Source of the DNA: Deltaproteobacteria bacterium
Lineage (GTDB): Bacteria > Myxococcota_A > UBA796 > SXON01
Reading direction: 5' to 3'
Assembly: GCA_947445035.1 (NCBI GenBank)
Contig: CANFCK010000020.1
Span: forward strand, 1 to 64,000
Length of the DNA stretch: 64,000 nt
Shown piece by piece: positions 31,719-40,664 of the stretch; the stretch's first letter is position 1; each line of letters begins with the position of its first letter. Below the pieces are notes generated by a model, which made no database searches, was not told the DNA's origin, and saw nothing but the letters and a program-made list of their open reading frames with translations. The position numbers and the translations under genes were made by a program.

Positions 31719-33538
31719 TGGCCGAACGCGGCGTCTCTCGTCGCGAAATCGCGCTATTGGCCGCGGCGGTCGTCGGTCGGGTCCTCCTCGGTGCGGCGCG
31801 GTTCAACGCCGCACCGTTGCGCCTCGTGAACGTCGAAGAGTCCTACAACGCCACGGTCGCGTGGATGCTGGGCCACGCGCCGGTCTGGGAACTCTTGCCG
31901 GAGCTGCAATATCGCAGCTTCTGTGGCGGCTGCACCGTAGTCAGCGTTCTCGGCGTGCCTGCGATGCTTTTGGGCGGCGACGCGCTTTGGGCGTGGAAAG
32001 CGGTAGCCGTGCTCTGGGCGGCGGCCACGCTCGTGGTGGGTTTCTTCGCGCTGGACCGCCTGATCGGGCGGCCGGCGGCCTGGGCGTGGGTGGCGCTGTC
32101 GTGCGTCCCGCCGGTCGGCGCCCTCGACCTTTCGCTGATGCTCTGGGGAAACCACCAGGAGAGCGGCCTGTTCGTCCTGACGGCGCTCTGGGCCTTTGCG
32201 GCGCGGCGCGGGCTGGCGCTTGGTCTGGCGCTCGGTCTCGGCCTCTGGTTCGCCAGGACGAGCGCGTACGCGATGGTCATCCTGGCTCCGGCGGCGCTCT
32301 TCAGTCTGCGCGGGCAACGCATCCCGCTCATGGCCGGACTGGCGCTCGGCGCCGCGCCGCTTCTTGTCGATGCGGGGGGCGGGGACGCAGGGTGGTATCG
32401 CTTCGGAGATGCCCTCGCCGTCGACCTCGCAGGGCTCCCGAAGCGTGCGACGACGCTCTTGTCCCCCGCCGCGCTTGGGGCGAGATTGTGGCTGCCGGCA
32501 AGGGATGCGGCGCCCCTCGGGGCGCTTTGGCTGGTCCTCGGTCTGGGCGGGGCGGCGCTCGCCTTCGCGGGCCGAACCCGGTCGGTCCTGGCACTGCAAG
32601 CGGCCTGGGTCCTGGCCTACTGCGGAACCACCTTCCCCATCTTCCTGGTCAGCGCCCGGGTGCCGGTCAACAACATTCGATACCACTCGCCCTGGGCGCT
32701 TTTGCTGACGCTGGGTGTGGCCGCGGGCTTCGGGGCCGCGTGGCAACGCGGCTGGCGGCGGAGCGCTGCCGTTGGGCTGGCGCTCCTGCTGGTCGGAAAC
32801 GTCGTGATGCTCGGGCGGCTGAACTGGCAGCGTGACCCTCGGGCTTGGCAGGCTCCCGTCGTCGATCTGGCGGGTTTCGTCCAGACGGTCGCCCCACGAG
32901 GGGCGAGTGGTGAGCTCGAGCGAGCCGCGGACCCGCGCGCGGATGCGGTTCTACGACGGCTACGAGGCTTGCGCCTGGGTCGCGAGCGGACGGTGATTCG
33001 CGCCGTCGAGGCCGCCGGCGACGACCCGATCGTGCGCTCCGGACTGGGGGAGGCGGTGGTGGAACCCTGCGCCGAACTGGGGGCAGCGGTCGCTGTCTTG
33101 GACCAGGTCCCCCTCCCCGCCCGGCTCCACGTGGGACGGGGCATGGCGTTGACACTCGGCCTGTGTCCGCAGCGTTGGGGGGCGCCGACCGACGCGAGCT
33201 TGCCGAGCACGGCCGCCGAGGGCCAAACGTTGGCGTCCGTCGCGGGCCCGGCGTTCTTGGCCCAGTGCGGCGGGCCGGCCGAGCCCGACGTCGCCACGCT
33301 CGGCGCCTGCCTGGCCCGGCGACTGGCGCTGCTCCCGCCCGAGCAGGCGCCGGAGGCGGCGTTTGGCTTCGGGCGCGCGTGGTTTGACTCTCTCCGAAAC
33401 CCTGATGACATCCGTCTGATGGAGGCAAGCGTGGGTGCCTACGGTCCCGATGTTCGGGCCGGGGCCGAGGATATCGCCGCGGGCACCCGCGCGCCGCCCT
33501 TCGCCCGAGAGCGGGCCCGCCCCGGACGCGACCCCTGA
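31718..33538 (+). CDS. Polytopic membrane protein, GT-C glycosyltransferase-like
   Basis: A 606-residue integral membrane protein with about ten hydrophobic helices over residues 10-375, then a soluble domain of about 230 residues. The first periplasmic loop carries an acidic pair (RLVNVEESYNATVAWML), the position of the catalytic acids in GT-C enzymes that use polyprenol-phosphate sugars (ArnT/PMT type). LMLWGNHQESGLFVL is a second distinctive loop. Exact donor and acceptor are not known, and I do not recognise the subfamily. It begins with GTG overlapping the NYN gene stop (TAGTG) and ends overlapping the next gene (TGATG). It is part of a tightly coupled run with the flippase-like protein and a second GT-C-like protein. 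Confidence 0.7.
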   Translation: MAERGVSRREIALLAAAVVGRVLLGAARFNAAPLRLVNVEESYNATVAWMLGHAPVWELLPELQYRSFCGGCTVVSVLGVPAMLLGGDALWAWKAVAVLWAAATLVVGFFALDRLIGRPAAWAWVALSCVPPVGALDLSLMLWGNHQESGLFVLTALWAFAARRGLALGLALGLGLWFARTSAYAMVILAPAALFSLRGQRIPLMAGLALGAAPLLVDAGGGDAGWYRFGDALAVDLAGLPKRATTLLSPAALGARLWLPARDAAPLGALWLVLGLGGAALAFAGRTRSVLALQAAWVLAYCGTTFPIFLVSARVPVNNIRYHSPWALLLTLGVAAGFGAAWQRGWRRSAAVGLALLLVGNVVMLGRLNWQRDPRAWQAPVVDLAGFVQTVAPRGASGELERAADPRADAVLRRLRGLRLGRERTVIRAVEAAGDDPIVRSGLGEAVVEPCAELGAAVAVLDQVPLPARLHVGRGMALTLGLCPQRWGAPTDASLPSTAAEGQTLASVAGPAFLAQCGGPAEPDVATLGACLARRLALLPPEQAPEAAFGFGRAWFDSLRNPDDIRLMEASVGAYGPDVRAGAEDIAAGTRAPPFARERARPGRDP

Positions 33539-34644
33539 TGGTACGCTCCACCCCGGTGTCTCGGCTCGTCCGCCATCCACGCCTCCGGGTGCTCGCTGCG
33601 GCGGGGCTTTCGCTCGCGGCGTTCGCCGCGTTCGGCATCGCGATGCTCGGCTTCCTCGAGGGGGCTGAAGCGGGACGGCGCCTCTTCACAATCTCGCCAG
33701 GGTGGCTGGCGTTGGCGCTCGGGGCGTGGTCGTTGTCCGTCGCCGTGCAGACCCTGCGCCTCCGCGCGCTGGTACCGGTCTCCCCGCGCCCCCCCTTTCT
33801 TGGCTTTCTGTGGGTGGTCCTCGGTAGCAACGCGGTGCACCTCGCGCTTCCTGGGCCGGTGGCGGAGCTGGGGGCCGCGTGGGCGCTGCGGCAGCGGTAC
33901 GGCGTGCCCATGCCGACCGCCCTGGCCGCGGCGCTCCTCGCCCGTGTCCTGGCCCTGGCCATCTTCGGACTGGTGACCCTGGCGCTCTGGCCGCTGGTGG
34001 CCGACCGGGTTCCGGCGCTGCTGGACGGCGTCCTCGGACCCCTCGCGGTAGCTACCGGGTTCTTGGGCCTGGGGCTCGTCGGGGTGCTCTCCCAGCCGGT
34101 GCGGGTGGCCCGGGTCGCCGCGGCGGCCGTGGACCGCCTGGTGGCGTTCGGCGGAGTGGGCGGGCGGGGGCGTCGCTTCGCGGAGCGACTGCGCTGGTGG
34201 GCGCGATGCTTCACGGCGGTGGGCGAGGTCCCGCTGCACCGCTGGGCGGAAGCGGCGGGCTGGAGCCTCGCCAACCTCGCGGTCCTGACCGGCTCGTCCT
34301 TGCTCACCCTGCGCGCGGTCGGCATCGACGCCGAGGTGCTCGGCACCCTCTTCATGCAGGCGATCACCGCGGTCGCGAGCGTGGCCGGGCTCTTGGTTCC
34401 AGGTGGGCTCGGCGCTGTCGAGGTGGTGGTGGTCGCGCTCTTCCCGATGGTCGCCGCCGGGTCCACCGCCGACGCGGTCTTCGCCGCCCTGGCGCTCCGC
34501 GGCGTGCACCTGGCCGCGCTGGTGCTGGGGATCCCCGCCATGTCATGGCTCATCGCCACCCTGCCCGACGACGCGGATGCCCGCACCGCCACGCTCACCG
34601 GGGCCCTCAACGCAGACCTTGACGGCGTGGAGCGCGCGCAGTGA
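33538..34644 (+). CDS. LPG-synthase-TM / UPF0104 flippase-like membrane protein
   Basis: A 368-residue membrane protein with about eight helices, matching the lysylphosphatidylglycerol synthase transmembrane domain family without the catalytic soluble domain. Typical pieces are LWVVLGSNAVHLALPGPVAE, ELGAAWALRQRYGVPMPTAL and the Gly/Pro loop GLLVPGGLGAVEVVVVALF. Members are suspected to translocate lipid-linked substrates or to modify polyprenol-linked glycans (AglD-like). It overlaps both flanking GT-C-like genes (ATG within TGATG at 33538; GTGA at 34641-34644), so the three form one translationally coupled unit. Confidence 0.82.
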   Translation: MVRSTPVSRLVRHPRLRVLAAAGLSLAAFAAFGIAMLGFLEGAEAGRRLFTISPGWLALALGAWSLSVAVQTLRLRALVPVSPRPPFLGFLWVVLGSNAVHLALPGPVAELGAAWALRQRYGVPMPTALAAALLARVLALAIFGLVTLALWPLVADRVPALLDGVLGPLAVATGFLGLGLVGVLSQPVRVARVAAAAVDRLVAFGGVGGRGRRFAERLRWWARCFTAVGEVPLHRWAEAAGWSLANLAVLTGSSLLTLRAVGIDAEVLGTLFMQAITAVASVAGLLVPGGLGAVEVVVVALFPMVAAGSTADAVFAALALRGVHLAALVLGIPAMSWLIATLPDDADARTATLTGALNADLDGVERAQ

Positions 34645-36239
34645 ACGCGCTGCCATCGGCACAGTTGGCCCGCCTCACCCCGGTCGCAGCCTGGCTGGTA
34701 GGCGTGGCCGGCGCCGCGGGGGTCGCGGGCGAAATCGCGATGGCCGGCCGAATCGGCGGCGCTGACGCTCCCCACCTCCTCGGCATCGATCTTCGCCTGG
34801 GGCAGCTCCTGGTCGCCGGGGAGTTCGGCCACGCCGCCCGGTGCTGGTGGGCGCTCTTGGCGCCGCAGCCCCCCTTTGGCGCCCTGCTGGGCACGCTCAC
34901 CACGGTCCTCACCGGCGGCTGGCCCCTGAGCGCGGCGCTGTGCATGGGGCTGACGCTCCTCCTCATCTTCGACGCCCTCCAGCGCCTGTCGGTCGCGATG
35001 ACCGGGGGGCGTCTCGGGGGGCTCTTGGCGTGGGTCGCGGTGCTGGCGAGCCCGTTCACCTGGAGCGCGGTGGAGCAATACTCGCGAGACCTCAGCGCCG
35101 CCGCCGCAATCCTCCAGGCAGTCAGCCATGTCGCGACACCGGCGGCGCTGCAAAATCGCCGCGCCGCGATCGGATTCGGCGCGTGGATGGGCTTTGCCTT
35201 CGCCACCAAGTACACCGCCCCTGTCTTCCTTCTGGGGCCGTGCCTGGCGGTCGGGGCAGGGCTCTTGTCGCGACGCACCCGTGGCGAGTGGCGCGGGCTC
35301 GGCGTGGCGCTGCTGGCCTTTGCCGCGGTCGGGGGCGTGTGGTACGCAACCCACCTGCAGAATGTACGAGGCTACCTCTTCACGTCGCTCGACGCAGGCG
35401 CGATGCAGGGCGGGGCGGCGAGCCTCCGGGACGTGGACTCCCTGGCCGCCAAGGTCTACTATGGCGCGACGTTGTGGGAGGCGATGAGCGCACCTGGCAT
35501 GGCGCTTGTCGTCGTCGGAGCGGGCCTCGGCCTGTGGCGCCCCCAAAGCCGCGTGGGCGTCGCCGTTGCGGGGCTCGGTCTCCTCATCGGCACCGTGGTC
35601 CTGTCTCGGGTGTCCCAGCAGGTGGATCGATATGTCTACCCTGGGTTTATCCTCGCGAGCACGCTCCTCGTTCCGCTGGGCCGCGGTTGGGTGCTGCCGC
35701 TTTTGGGGCTCGCGGTGATGACCCCGCGCCTGGTCGCGAGCGCCGAACGCTTTGCACCGGGCCAACGAGGTGAGGCCCCAAGCTACGCCCACGGGGTCGA
35801 GGCGTTCCGCGCCACCCATTGGCCGGTGCCCGCCACATCCTTCCCAGCCTCCGACTTCCAGCCCGAGGCGTGGAATCTCCACGACGCGGTCGCCGCTCTC
35901 AAAGCGGTGCAGGGTCCCGACGGCACCGTCGGCGTGCTGATCCCGGGGGGGCCGGCCTGGCCCACGTTCGGGCACTTGATGTTGCCTTCGGTCGCCCTGG
36001 GGTGTCGTTGGGACTGGGCCTCGGTGAATCTCCGCGGCGGCCCGGCGGCGGGCGGGGTGCTGATGGGCCCGCTCTTCGACGGGGCATGGCCTTCCCGCGA
36101 CTTTGTGACGCTACTGGCGCTCCAGACGCGCCCGCCGGACCCCCAAGTGAGCGCCTGGTTGCAGAGCCATACGCTTACCGAGCGAGCCAGACTTCCGACG
36201 AACGGCGGCGGCGAGTTCGTGGTGTACAGCGTGCGGTGA
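34641..36239 (+). CDS. Polytopic membrane glycosyltransferase-like protein (GT39/83-like)
   Basis: A 532-residue membrane protein with about ten helices in the first 370 residues and a periplasmic C-terminal domain (about 385-532). The first loop has GGADAPHLLGIDLRLGQLL, with acids in the place of GT-C catalytic residues. RDLSAAAAILQ and FGAWMGFAFATKYTAPVFLL resemble the PMT_2-type core of dolichol- or undecaprenol-phosphate-sugar-dependent transferases. It starts at a GTG inside the end of the flippase-like gene (4-bp overlap). It is followed 19 bp later by a MaoC-type gene that may belong to the same transcript. The sugar and acceptor are unknown. Confidence 0.7.
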   Translation: MNALPSAQLARLTPVAAWLVGVAGAAGVAGEIAMAGRIGGADAPHLLGIDLRLGQLLVAGEFGHAARCWWALLAPQPPFGALLGTLTTVLTGGWPLSAALCMGLTLLLIFDALQRLSVAMTGGRLGGLLAWVAVLASPFTWSAVEQYSRDLSAAAAILQAVSHVATPAALQNRRAAIGFGAWMGFAFATKYTAPVFLLGPCLAVGAGLLSRRTRGEWRGLGVALLAFAAVGGVWYATHLQNVRGYLFTSLDAGAMQGGAASLRDVDSLAAKVYYGATLWEAMSAPGMALVVVGAGLGLWRPQSRVGVAVAGLGLLIGTVVLSRVSQQVDRYVYPGFILASTLLVPLGRGWVLPLLGLAVMTPRLVASAERFAPGQRGEAPSYAHGVEAFRATHWPVPATSFPASDFQPEAWNLHDAVAALKAVQGPDGTVGVLIPGGPAWPTFGHLMLPSVALGCRWDWASVNLRGGPAAGGVLMGPLFDGAWPSRDFVTLLALQTRPPDPQVSAWLQSHTLTERARLPTNGGGEFVVYSVR

Positions 36240-36258
36240 CGGAGATAACCGCCGGCCC

Positions 36259-36726
36259 ATGACCAAGACCCGAATCGACGGCGGCCCCGCCCTCAGCGCG
36301 CTCTCCGGGGCCGACCTCGGCGCCGCCGAATGGCAGACGCTGGCCTTCTCGCAGATCACCACCTTCGCCGACGCCACCGGGGATCACCAATGGATCCACG
36401 TCGACAAAGAACGCATCGCCATGGAGTCCCCGTTTGGCGCCCCAATCGCCCATGGCTACCTGACCTTGGCGCTGGTCGCCGGCCAGTTCTTCGAGCTGCT
36501 CGAGCTGCACAACTTCAAGATGATCATCAACTACGGCTGCGGAAAGGTCCGATTTCCTTCGCCAATGAAGGAAGGCGCGCGCTGGCGGCTCTCGATGAAG
36601 CTCGGCGAGGTCAAAGACGTCGGCGGCGGCTGGCTCGAAGCGCCGTTCTTGGCCACGATCGAGCTTGAAGGCGCCGCCAAGCCCGGCTGCGTGGCCGAGT
36701 GCATCTACCGGTTTTTGCCGGCGTAG
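36259..36726 (+). CDS. MaoC-like (R)-specific enoyl-CoA hydratase
   Basis: A 155-residue single hot-dog domain enzyme. The hydratase-2 motif is complete: FADATGDHQWIHVDKERI holds the catalytic Asp and His, and FGAPIAHGYLTLALV the conserved Gly-x-Pro-IAHG strand. A NYGCGKVRFPSPMKEGARWR segment is typical of this subgroup. Enzymes of this size act as homodimers on (R)-3-hydroxyacyl/enoyl-CoA. It stands at the end of the plus-strand run of membrane protein genes and its stop is 4 bp from the stop of the convergent MopE lipoprotein gene. Acyl chain preference cannot be read from sequence. Confidence 0.88.
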   Translation: MTKTRIDGGPALSALSGADLGAAEWQTLAFSQITTFADATGDHQWIHVDKERIAMESPFGAPIAHGYLTLALVAGQFFELLELHNFKMIINYGCGKVRFPSPMKEGARWRLSMKLGEVKDVGGGWLEAPFLATIELEGAAKPGCVAECIYRFLPA

Positions 36727-36730
36727 CCGC

Positions 36731-38767
36731 CTACTCCAAAATGTAGACCTTCCCTTCGGTGGCCCCCGAGCTGTTCAAGAGCTGGTACGCGCCGACCGCC
36801 ACTGCCGCTGCCCCGGTCCCCGACGGGTCGCCGACGGCCATGGCGTTGCCAGTGGAGGACTCGGCCGCTTCCCCAGACCAGGCCAAAAGCGCCGCGCTCT
36901 CTGCGTCGCCTACGCCAGACCACGCCAGCGCGCCGCTGACCAGCCACACAATGCCTTCCTTCGACGCGCCGCCGTAGCGTTCGCTGACGACCAGGTCGCC
37001 GCTGCCGTCGCCATCGACGTCGCCCGCGGCGATGGTCTCGTAGCCGAACTGGCCCTCGTCGGTGGAGCCCATCAGCTCGGCCTGGGCATCGGCCGGCGAC
37101 CCCAAAAGGGGCACCCCATCGAAGAGATAGAGGGCGCCGTCGTAATCGCCGACGCCGATCGCGGTGACCGTCGCGTCGTCGGCGCCGTCGCCGCTGATGT
37201 CGGTCAGCACCAGATCCCAACCGTACCCGTCCCCGTCACGGCCATCCCAGGTGCGCCACACCAGCTCGGACACCGCGGCGTCCACCATCGCAGAGTCGGA
37301 GAAGAACGCGCGGCCCGCCGACGCCGTCGCGGTCGAGGCCCCCGTGTCTCCCGCCTGGTAGTCCGCCGACCCGAGGAAGAGGTCGATCGTCCCGTCGCCG
37401 TCGAGGTCATCGAGGATCCGCACCCGGCCGACCCCCTCGGTCTCGGTGTCGATGGTGGCGATGATCTGGTCATCGAGGTCGTTGTCGCCGCTGTAGCGCT
37501 CTCCGCGCAGCACGAGCAAGTTGCCTGTCGCGTCGGCGAGGTTGGATTGTGTGCCGTCGTTGACGATGATCTCCGAAGCGCCGTCCCCATCCAGGTCGCC
37601 GGTGACGAACGCTTGAGAGTAGACCGTGGCTCCGTACGCGGCGCCGAGCGGGTAGGTCAGGAAGGCGTCCGCGTCGGCGTCGTCGAGAGTCGCGCCCAAG
37701 GTCGCGCCGGTGCCGTAGAAGAAGACCAGCTCGTAGTCGGCCTGGTAGGTCGAACCGTAGTCGATCTCCCCCCGGGCCACGACGATGTCCAGGTTGCCGT
37801 CGCCGTCGATGTCGTCGCAAGCAAGCCCGAAGCCGAGGAACTGCCCCGTGCTCTCGATGAGGGTGTCGGCGTCGGTCATCAGCATGCCCGGGCCCCACGA
37901 GGCGCGCCCGCTGCCGTACCAGATACCGATCTGGCCGGCGTAAGACGCTTCGAAGGGGGCGGTGACGACAAGGTCGTCGAGCCCGTCGGCATCGACGTCG
38001 CACCACTCCACGGATTCGCCGACGAGGCCCTGCTCCGCGCCATCCCCATCGATCGTGGCCGAGGCGTCGGCGATCGGCTCGATGCCGCCGTCGAAGCCGT
38101 CACAGTCCGGATCCACGCCGTCGTTCCAGAGGTCGCGTGCGCCCGGATGCACGGCGGGATCGGCGTCGTCGCAGTCGTCGCCCGACCAGTCTTCGTCGTC
38201 GTAGCCATCGCCATCGCCATCCACCGAGTCCCCGTCGACACAGTCGTCATCGAGGCCGTTCTTGGGAACCTCGGTGGCACCAGGGTGGACGGCGGCGTCG
38301 TTGTCGTCGCAATCGAAGGTGTAGTCGTAGCGATCCCCATCGACGTCGATCACGTCGGCGCCATCGCAGTCCTGGTCGATGCCATCGTAGGGGACCTCGG
38401 GGGCCGTGGGCCCGATCGAGGCGTCATTGTCGTCGCAATCGGTCCCATCGACGCACGCCTCGGCGTCGGTGGCTTCGTCCCCGTCCTGATCGAAGGTCTC
38501 GTCGATGAGCCCGTCGCAGTTCTCATCCTCCCCGTTGCACGCTTCGACGGCGCCGGGGAAGACCCGGTAGTCGTGATCGTCGCAGTCGGTGGTGGTGTCG
38601 AACCCATCCTTGTCGTCGTCGGGGGCCTCGCCAGTGTCGCTGGTGTCCTCGGCCGAGTCCGAGCCGCTGTCCTCGGCCGGGTCTTTGTGCTCGACCACAT
38701 CGGCCTCGCAGCCGACCAGGAGCAGGCAAACGACGAGGGGCTTCACCAGCTGAGAGGTCAGGCGCAT
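36731..38767 (-). CDS. MopE-repeat / FG-GAP surface lipoprotein
   Basis: A 678-residue lipoprotein started at the ATG at 38767. The signal MRLTSQLVKPLVVCLLLVGC has a conventional basic n-region and lipobox LVGC (Cys20). An acidic Ser/Asp/Thr linker is followed by four MopE-type repeats to about residue 205 (DCDDHDYRVFPGAVEACNGE, DCDDNDAAVHPGATEVPKNG and similar). FG-GAP repeats then fill the rest (DVDADGLDDLVVTAPFE, DIDGDGNLDIVVARGE, GDVDGDGSGDLVVSERYG), forming an integrin-like propeller. Several MopE units lack the cysteines. Its start lies 10 bp inside the end of the upstream gene, so translation is probably coupled to it. Confidence 0.85.
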   Translation of the reverse strand: MRLTSQLVKPLVVCLLLVGCEADVVEHKDPAEDSGSDSAEDTSDTGEAPDDDKDGFDTTTDCDDHDYRVFPGAVEACNGEDENCDGLIDETFDQDGDEATDAEACVDGTDCDDNDASIGPTAPEVPYDGIDQDCDGADVIDVDGDRYDYTFDCDDNDAAVHPGATEVPKNGLDDDCVDGDSVDGDGDGYDDEDWSGDDCDDADPAVHPGARDLWNDGVDPDCDGFDGGIEPIADASATIDGDGAEQGLVGESVEWCDVDADGLDDLVVTAPFEASYAGQIGIWYGSGRASWGPGMLMTDADTLIESTGQFLGFGLACDDIDGDGNLDIVVARGEIDYGSTYQADYELVFFYGTGATLGATLDDADADAFLTYPLGAAYGATVYSQAFVTGDLDGDGASEIIVNDGTQSNLADATGNLLVLRGERYSGDNDLDDQIIATIDTETEGVGRVRILDDLDGDGTIDLFLGSADYQAGDTGASTATASAGRAFFSDSAMVDAAVSELVWRTWDGRDGDGYGWDLVLTDISGDGADDATVTAIGVGDYDGALYLFDGVPLLGSPADAQAELMGSTDEGQFGYETIAAGDVDGDGSGDLVVSERYGGASKEGIVWLVSGALAWSGVGDAESAALLAWSGEAAESSTGNAMAVGDPSGTGAAAVAVGAYQLLNSSGATEGKVYILE

Positions 38768-40119
38768 CCGCCCATCATACCCCGCGCCTCGAGTTCGCGG
38801 GGCAGCAGCTCCGGGGGGCACAGGCGCACCGCCCCCAGCTGGCCCGTCCGCAGCGCCGCCCGCGCCATTTTTCGGCAACGAAGCTCGGCGACCCCCGCAA
38901 GCACCGTCGCGAGGAGCGCCGAGCCGAGCCCGGGCATCCACTCACCCGCGCTTGCCAACCCCAAGGACAGGACCACGACCGCACCGGCGAAGGACCGCGA
39001 GAGCACGAGCGACCACGCAGAAAATCGCACCGCCCGCGCCACTGCGAGCGCGAACCAGTCCGCGTCGCCCAGCTGCAACCGTGCGCCGGCGCCTGCCGAC
39101 AACGCGGCCAAGGGTCGACCGCGGGCCAACGCGTTGAGGGCGGCGAGCATCGCCAGGGTGCCGCGGGGGCGGCCTGGACCGAACGACGATTCGTCGAGCG
39201 TCCCCCCTTGCATGCAGGTCGACAGGGCCAGAAGGTACCTCAAAAGCCCATCGCCAGGCTCGGCGCACAGCCCGAAGCGGGCGATGAACTCGGCGCGGGC
39301 GGGCTCGCCGGCCATCACCGCCACCACCGCGCCGCTGCGCGCCAGGACGCGACGGCCGGGGTCGGCGTCGAGCGCGGCTTCCAGCGTTCGCAGGGCGTGG
39401 TGCACCTGCCCCTCCTGCAGGGCAAGCATGGCCGCGCGCCAGGGGTCCGGCGGGTGGTCGTCGTCGCGCGACTCGGCCGGGCTGAGGTTCAGGATGCCGC
39501 TCGGACCCTGCCAGCACTCGGTCCCAGCCAACAACAGGGCAAGGTCGGCGGTGATGAGCCCCGCATAGAGGTGCTCTGCCCCCAGCTCGTGCTCGGCAGC
39601 GCGAAGTCGAGCCAGCTCGCGTTCGAGCGCCAGCCGTGCCTCCGGAGGGCCCTCGCCATCGAGTCGGAACGCGTAGAGGGTACATCCGCGGGTCGCGCCG
39701 GTGCCGCTCCACCACCAAAGCTCCCCCGCTGGGCTGCCGCCGAGGCTGACCAGGGTCGCCGAGGCGGCATCACCCTCGGACTCGCCGAGCGCCCTGCGCA
39801 AGAAGAACAGGATGTCGGCGGCCATCGGACCCCCGAGCAGGCCCGACGCCGCGGAGGGCCGCCCAGCGCCCGCCGCAGCGATATAGCTACGTCGAAGCTG
39901 GTCGATGCGCAGTCGGCAGTGGCCCACCTCAGCGTCGACGGTGTCGGCGTCGGCATAGCGCAGCGACGCCGTCTCGATTCGACGGTGGTACAGCCTCACC
40001 GCGTCGTCGAAGGGGAAGCGCCGCACCTGGTTGTCGCGACCGAGAATCTCGACCGGAAACTCTACCCGCGAGCTGTAGTCCTTTTTCAGGTAGCGGCGGA
40101 TGCGGGGGGGGCGTTCCAC
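38758..40119 (-). CDS. Unrecognised protein with two C-terminal membrane helices
   Basis: A 453-residue protein I cannot assign. The N-terminus is basic then beta-like (RYLKKDYSSRVEFPVEILGR, PFDDAVRLYHRRIETA). The middle is a helical, TPR-like region (PPDPWRAAMLALQEGQVHHALRTLEAALDADPGRRVLA). Two hydrophobic segments near 365-405 (WSLVLSRSFAGAVVVLSLGL, GLGSALLATVLAGV) should anchor it, leaving a short C-terminal tail with several Cys. Third-position GC bias supports coding. It starts 8 bp after the end of the ICMT-like gene and overlaps the MopE lipoprotein start by 10 bp. A membrane-bound helper of the neighbouring lipoprotein is conceivable but only inferred from overlap. Confidence 0.65.
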   Translation of the reverse strand: MERPPRIRRYLKKDYSSRVEFPVEILGRDNQVRRFPFDDAVRLYHRRIETASLRYADADTVDAEVGHCRLRIDQLRRSYIAAAGAGRPSAASGLLGGPMAADILFFLRRALGESEGDAASATLVSLGGSPAGELWWWSGTGATRGCTLYAFRLDGEGPPEARLALERELARLRAAEHELGAEHLYAGLITADLALLLAGTECWQGPSGILNLSPAESRDDDHPPDPWRAAMLALQEGQVHHALRTLEAALDADPGRRVLARSGAVVAVMAGEPARAEFIARFGLCAEPGDGLLRYLLALSTCMQGGTLDESSFGPGRPRGTLAMLAALNALARGRPLAALSAGAGARLQLGDADWFALAVARAVRFSAWSLVLSRSFAGAVVVLSLGLASAGEWMPGLGSALLATVLAGVAELRCRKMARAALRTGQLGAVRLCPPELLPRELEARGMMGGCA

Positions 40120-40126
40120 GGGGGGC

Positions 40127-40663
40127 CTACAGCGGAAGATAGCACCGCGCCCACAGCGCGGCGCCCACCAAACTCAACACGGCGAAGGTGCCCCGCTCTG
40201 AACGAAGCGCCTCGCCGCCATCCCAGCGCCCGGCGCGCCGGGGACCGAGGGGCAGCCAGCGAGGCACCCGTCGGAGATAGTCGCGATAGGGCTCCCCCAG
40301 CTGCCGCTCAAGCTGCGCCTCTTCCCATCGAACGATGAACGAATAGTGGGTCACGAGGGCCGGCACGACCCAAAGCGCGGAGGGCCAGGCGAGGACGCCG
40401 ATGCCACTCCACAGCAGGAGGTTGCCGACGTAGAGCGGGTTACGAAGGCGCGCGTACGGGCCCGTTTCTGACAAGGCGCCAACGCGATCATCGCGGGTGC
40501 GGCTCTTGCGCCCGATGTGCCCGACGGCCCACAGCCGCAGCCCCTCGCCGAGCGCCAGCAAAACGAACCCTGCCAGCCTGGCGTGCGGAAGCGGCAGCAG
40601 ACAGGCGGCAAACAAGGGCACCGGCAGCCAGCCGCGGTGGCGGAAGAGCCAGCCGCCGACCAC
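40127..40663 (-). CDS. ICMT/PEMT-like membrane methyltransferase
   Basis: A membrane protein of 178 residues from the GTG at 40663 (188 from an ATG at 40693, which would overlap the TPR gene by 29 bp). The isoprenylcysteine carboxyl methyltransferase / phospholipid methyltransferase signature is clear: GPYARLRNPLYVGNLLLWSG, then WEEAQLERQLGEPYRDYLRRVPRW with the AdoMet-binding Glu-Glu and Arg. Four hydrophobic helices are visible. Bacterial members methylate lipids or small amines; the substrate is unknown. It follows the giant TPR gene with only a 1-nt gap if the GTG is used, and precedes the unrecognised membrane protein by 7 bp. Confidence 0.82.
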   Translation of the reverse strand: MVGGWLFRHRGWLPVPLFAACLLPLPHARLAGFVLLALGEGLRLWAVGHIGRKSRTRDDRVGALSETGPYARLRNPLYVGNLLLWSGIGVLAWPSALWVVPALVTHYSFIVRWEEAQLERQLGEPYRDYLRRVPRWLPLGPRRAGRWDGGEALRSERGTFAVLSLVGAALWARCYLPL

Positions 40664-40664
40664 C

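Noticed and set aside
32667..35975. A 1,102-codon open frame on the minus strand
   Set aside because: It lies antisense to three well-formed membrane protein genes, is Arg/Pro/Ala-rich low-complexity and has no domain; it arises from high GC content.
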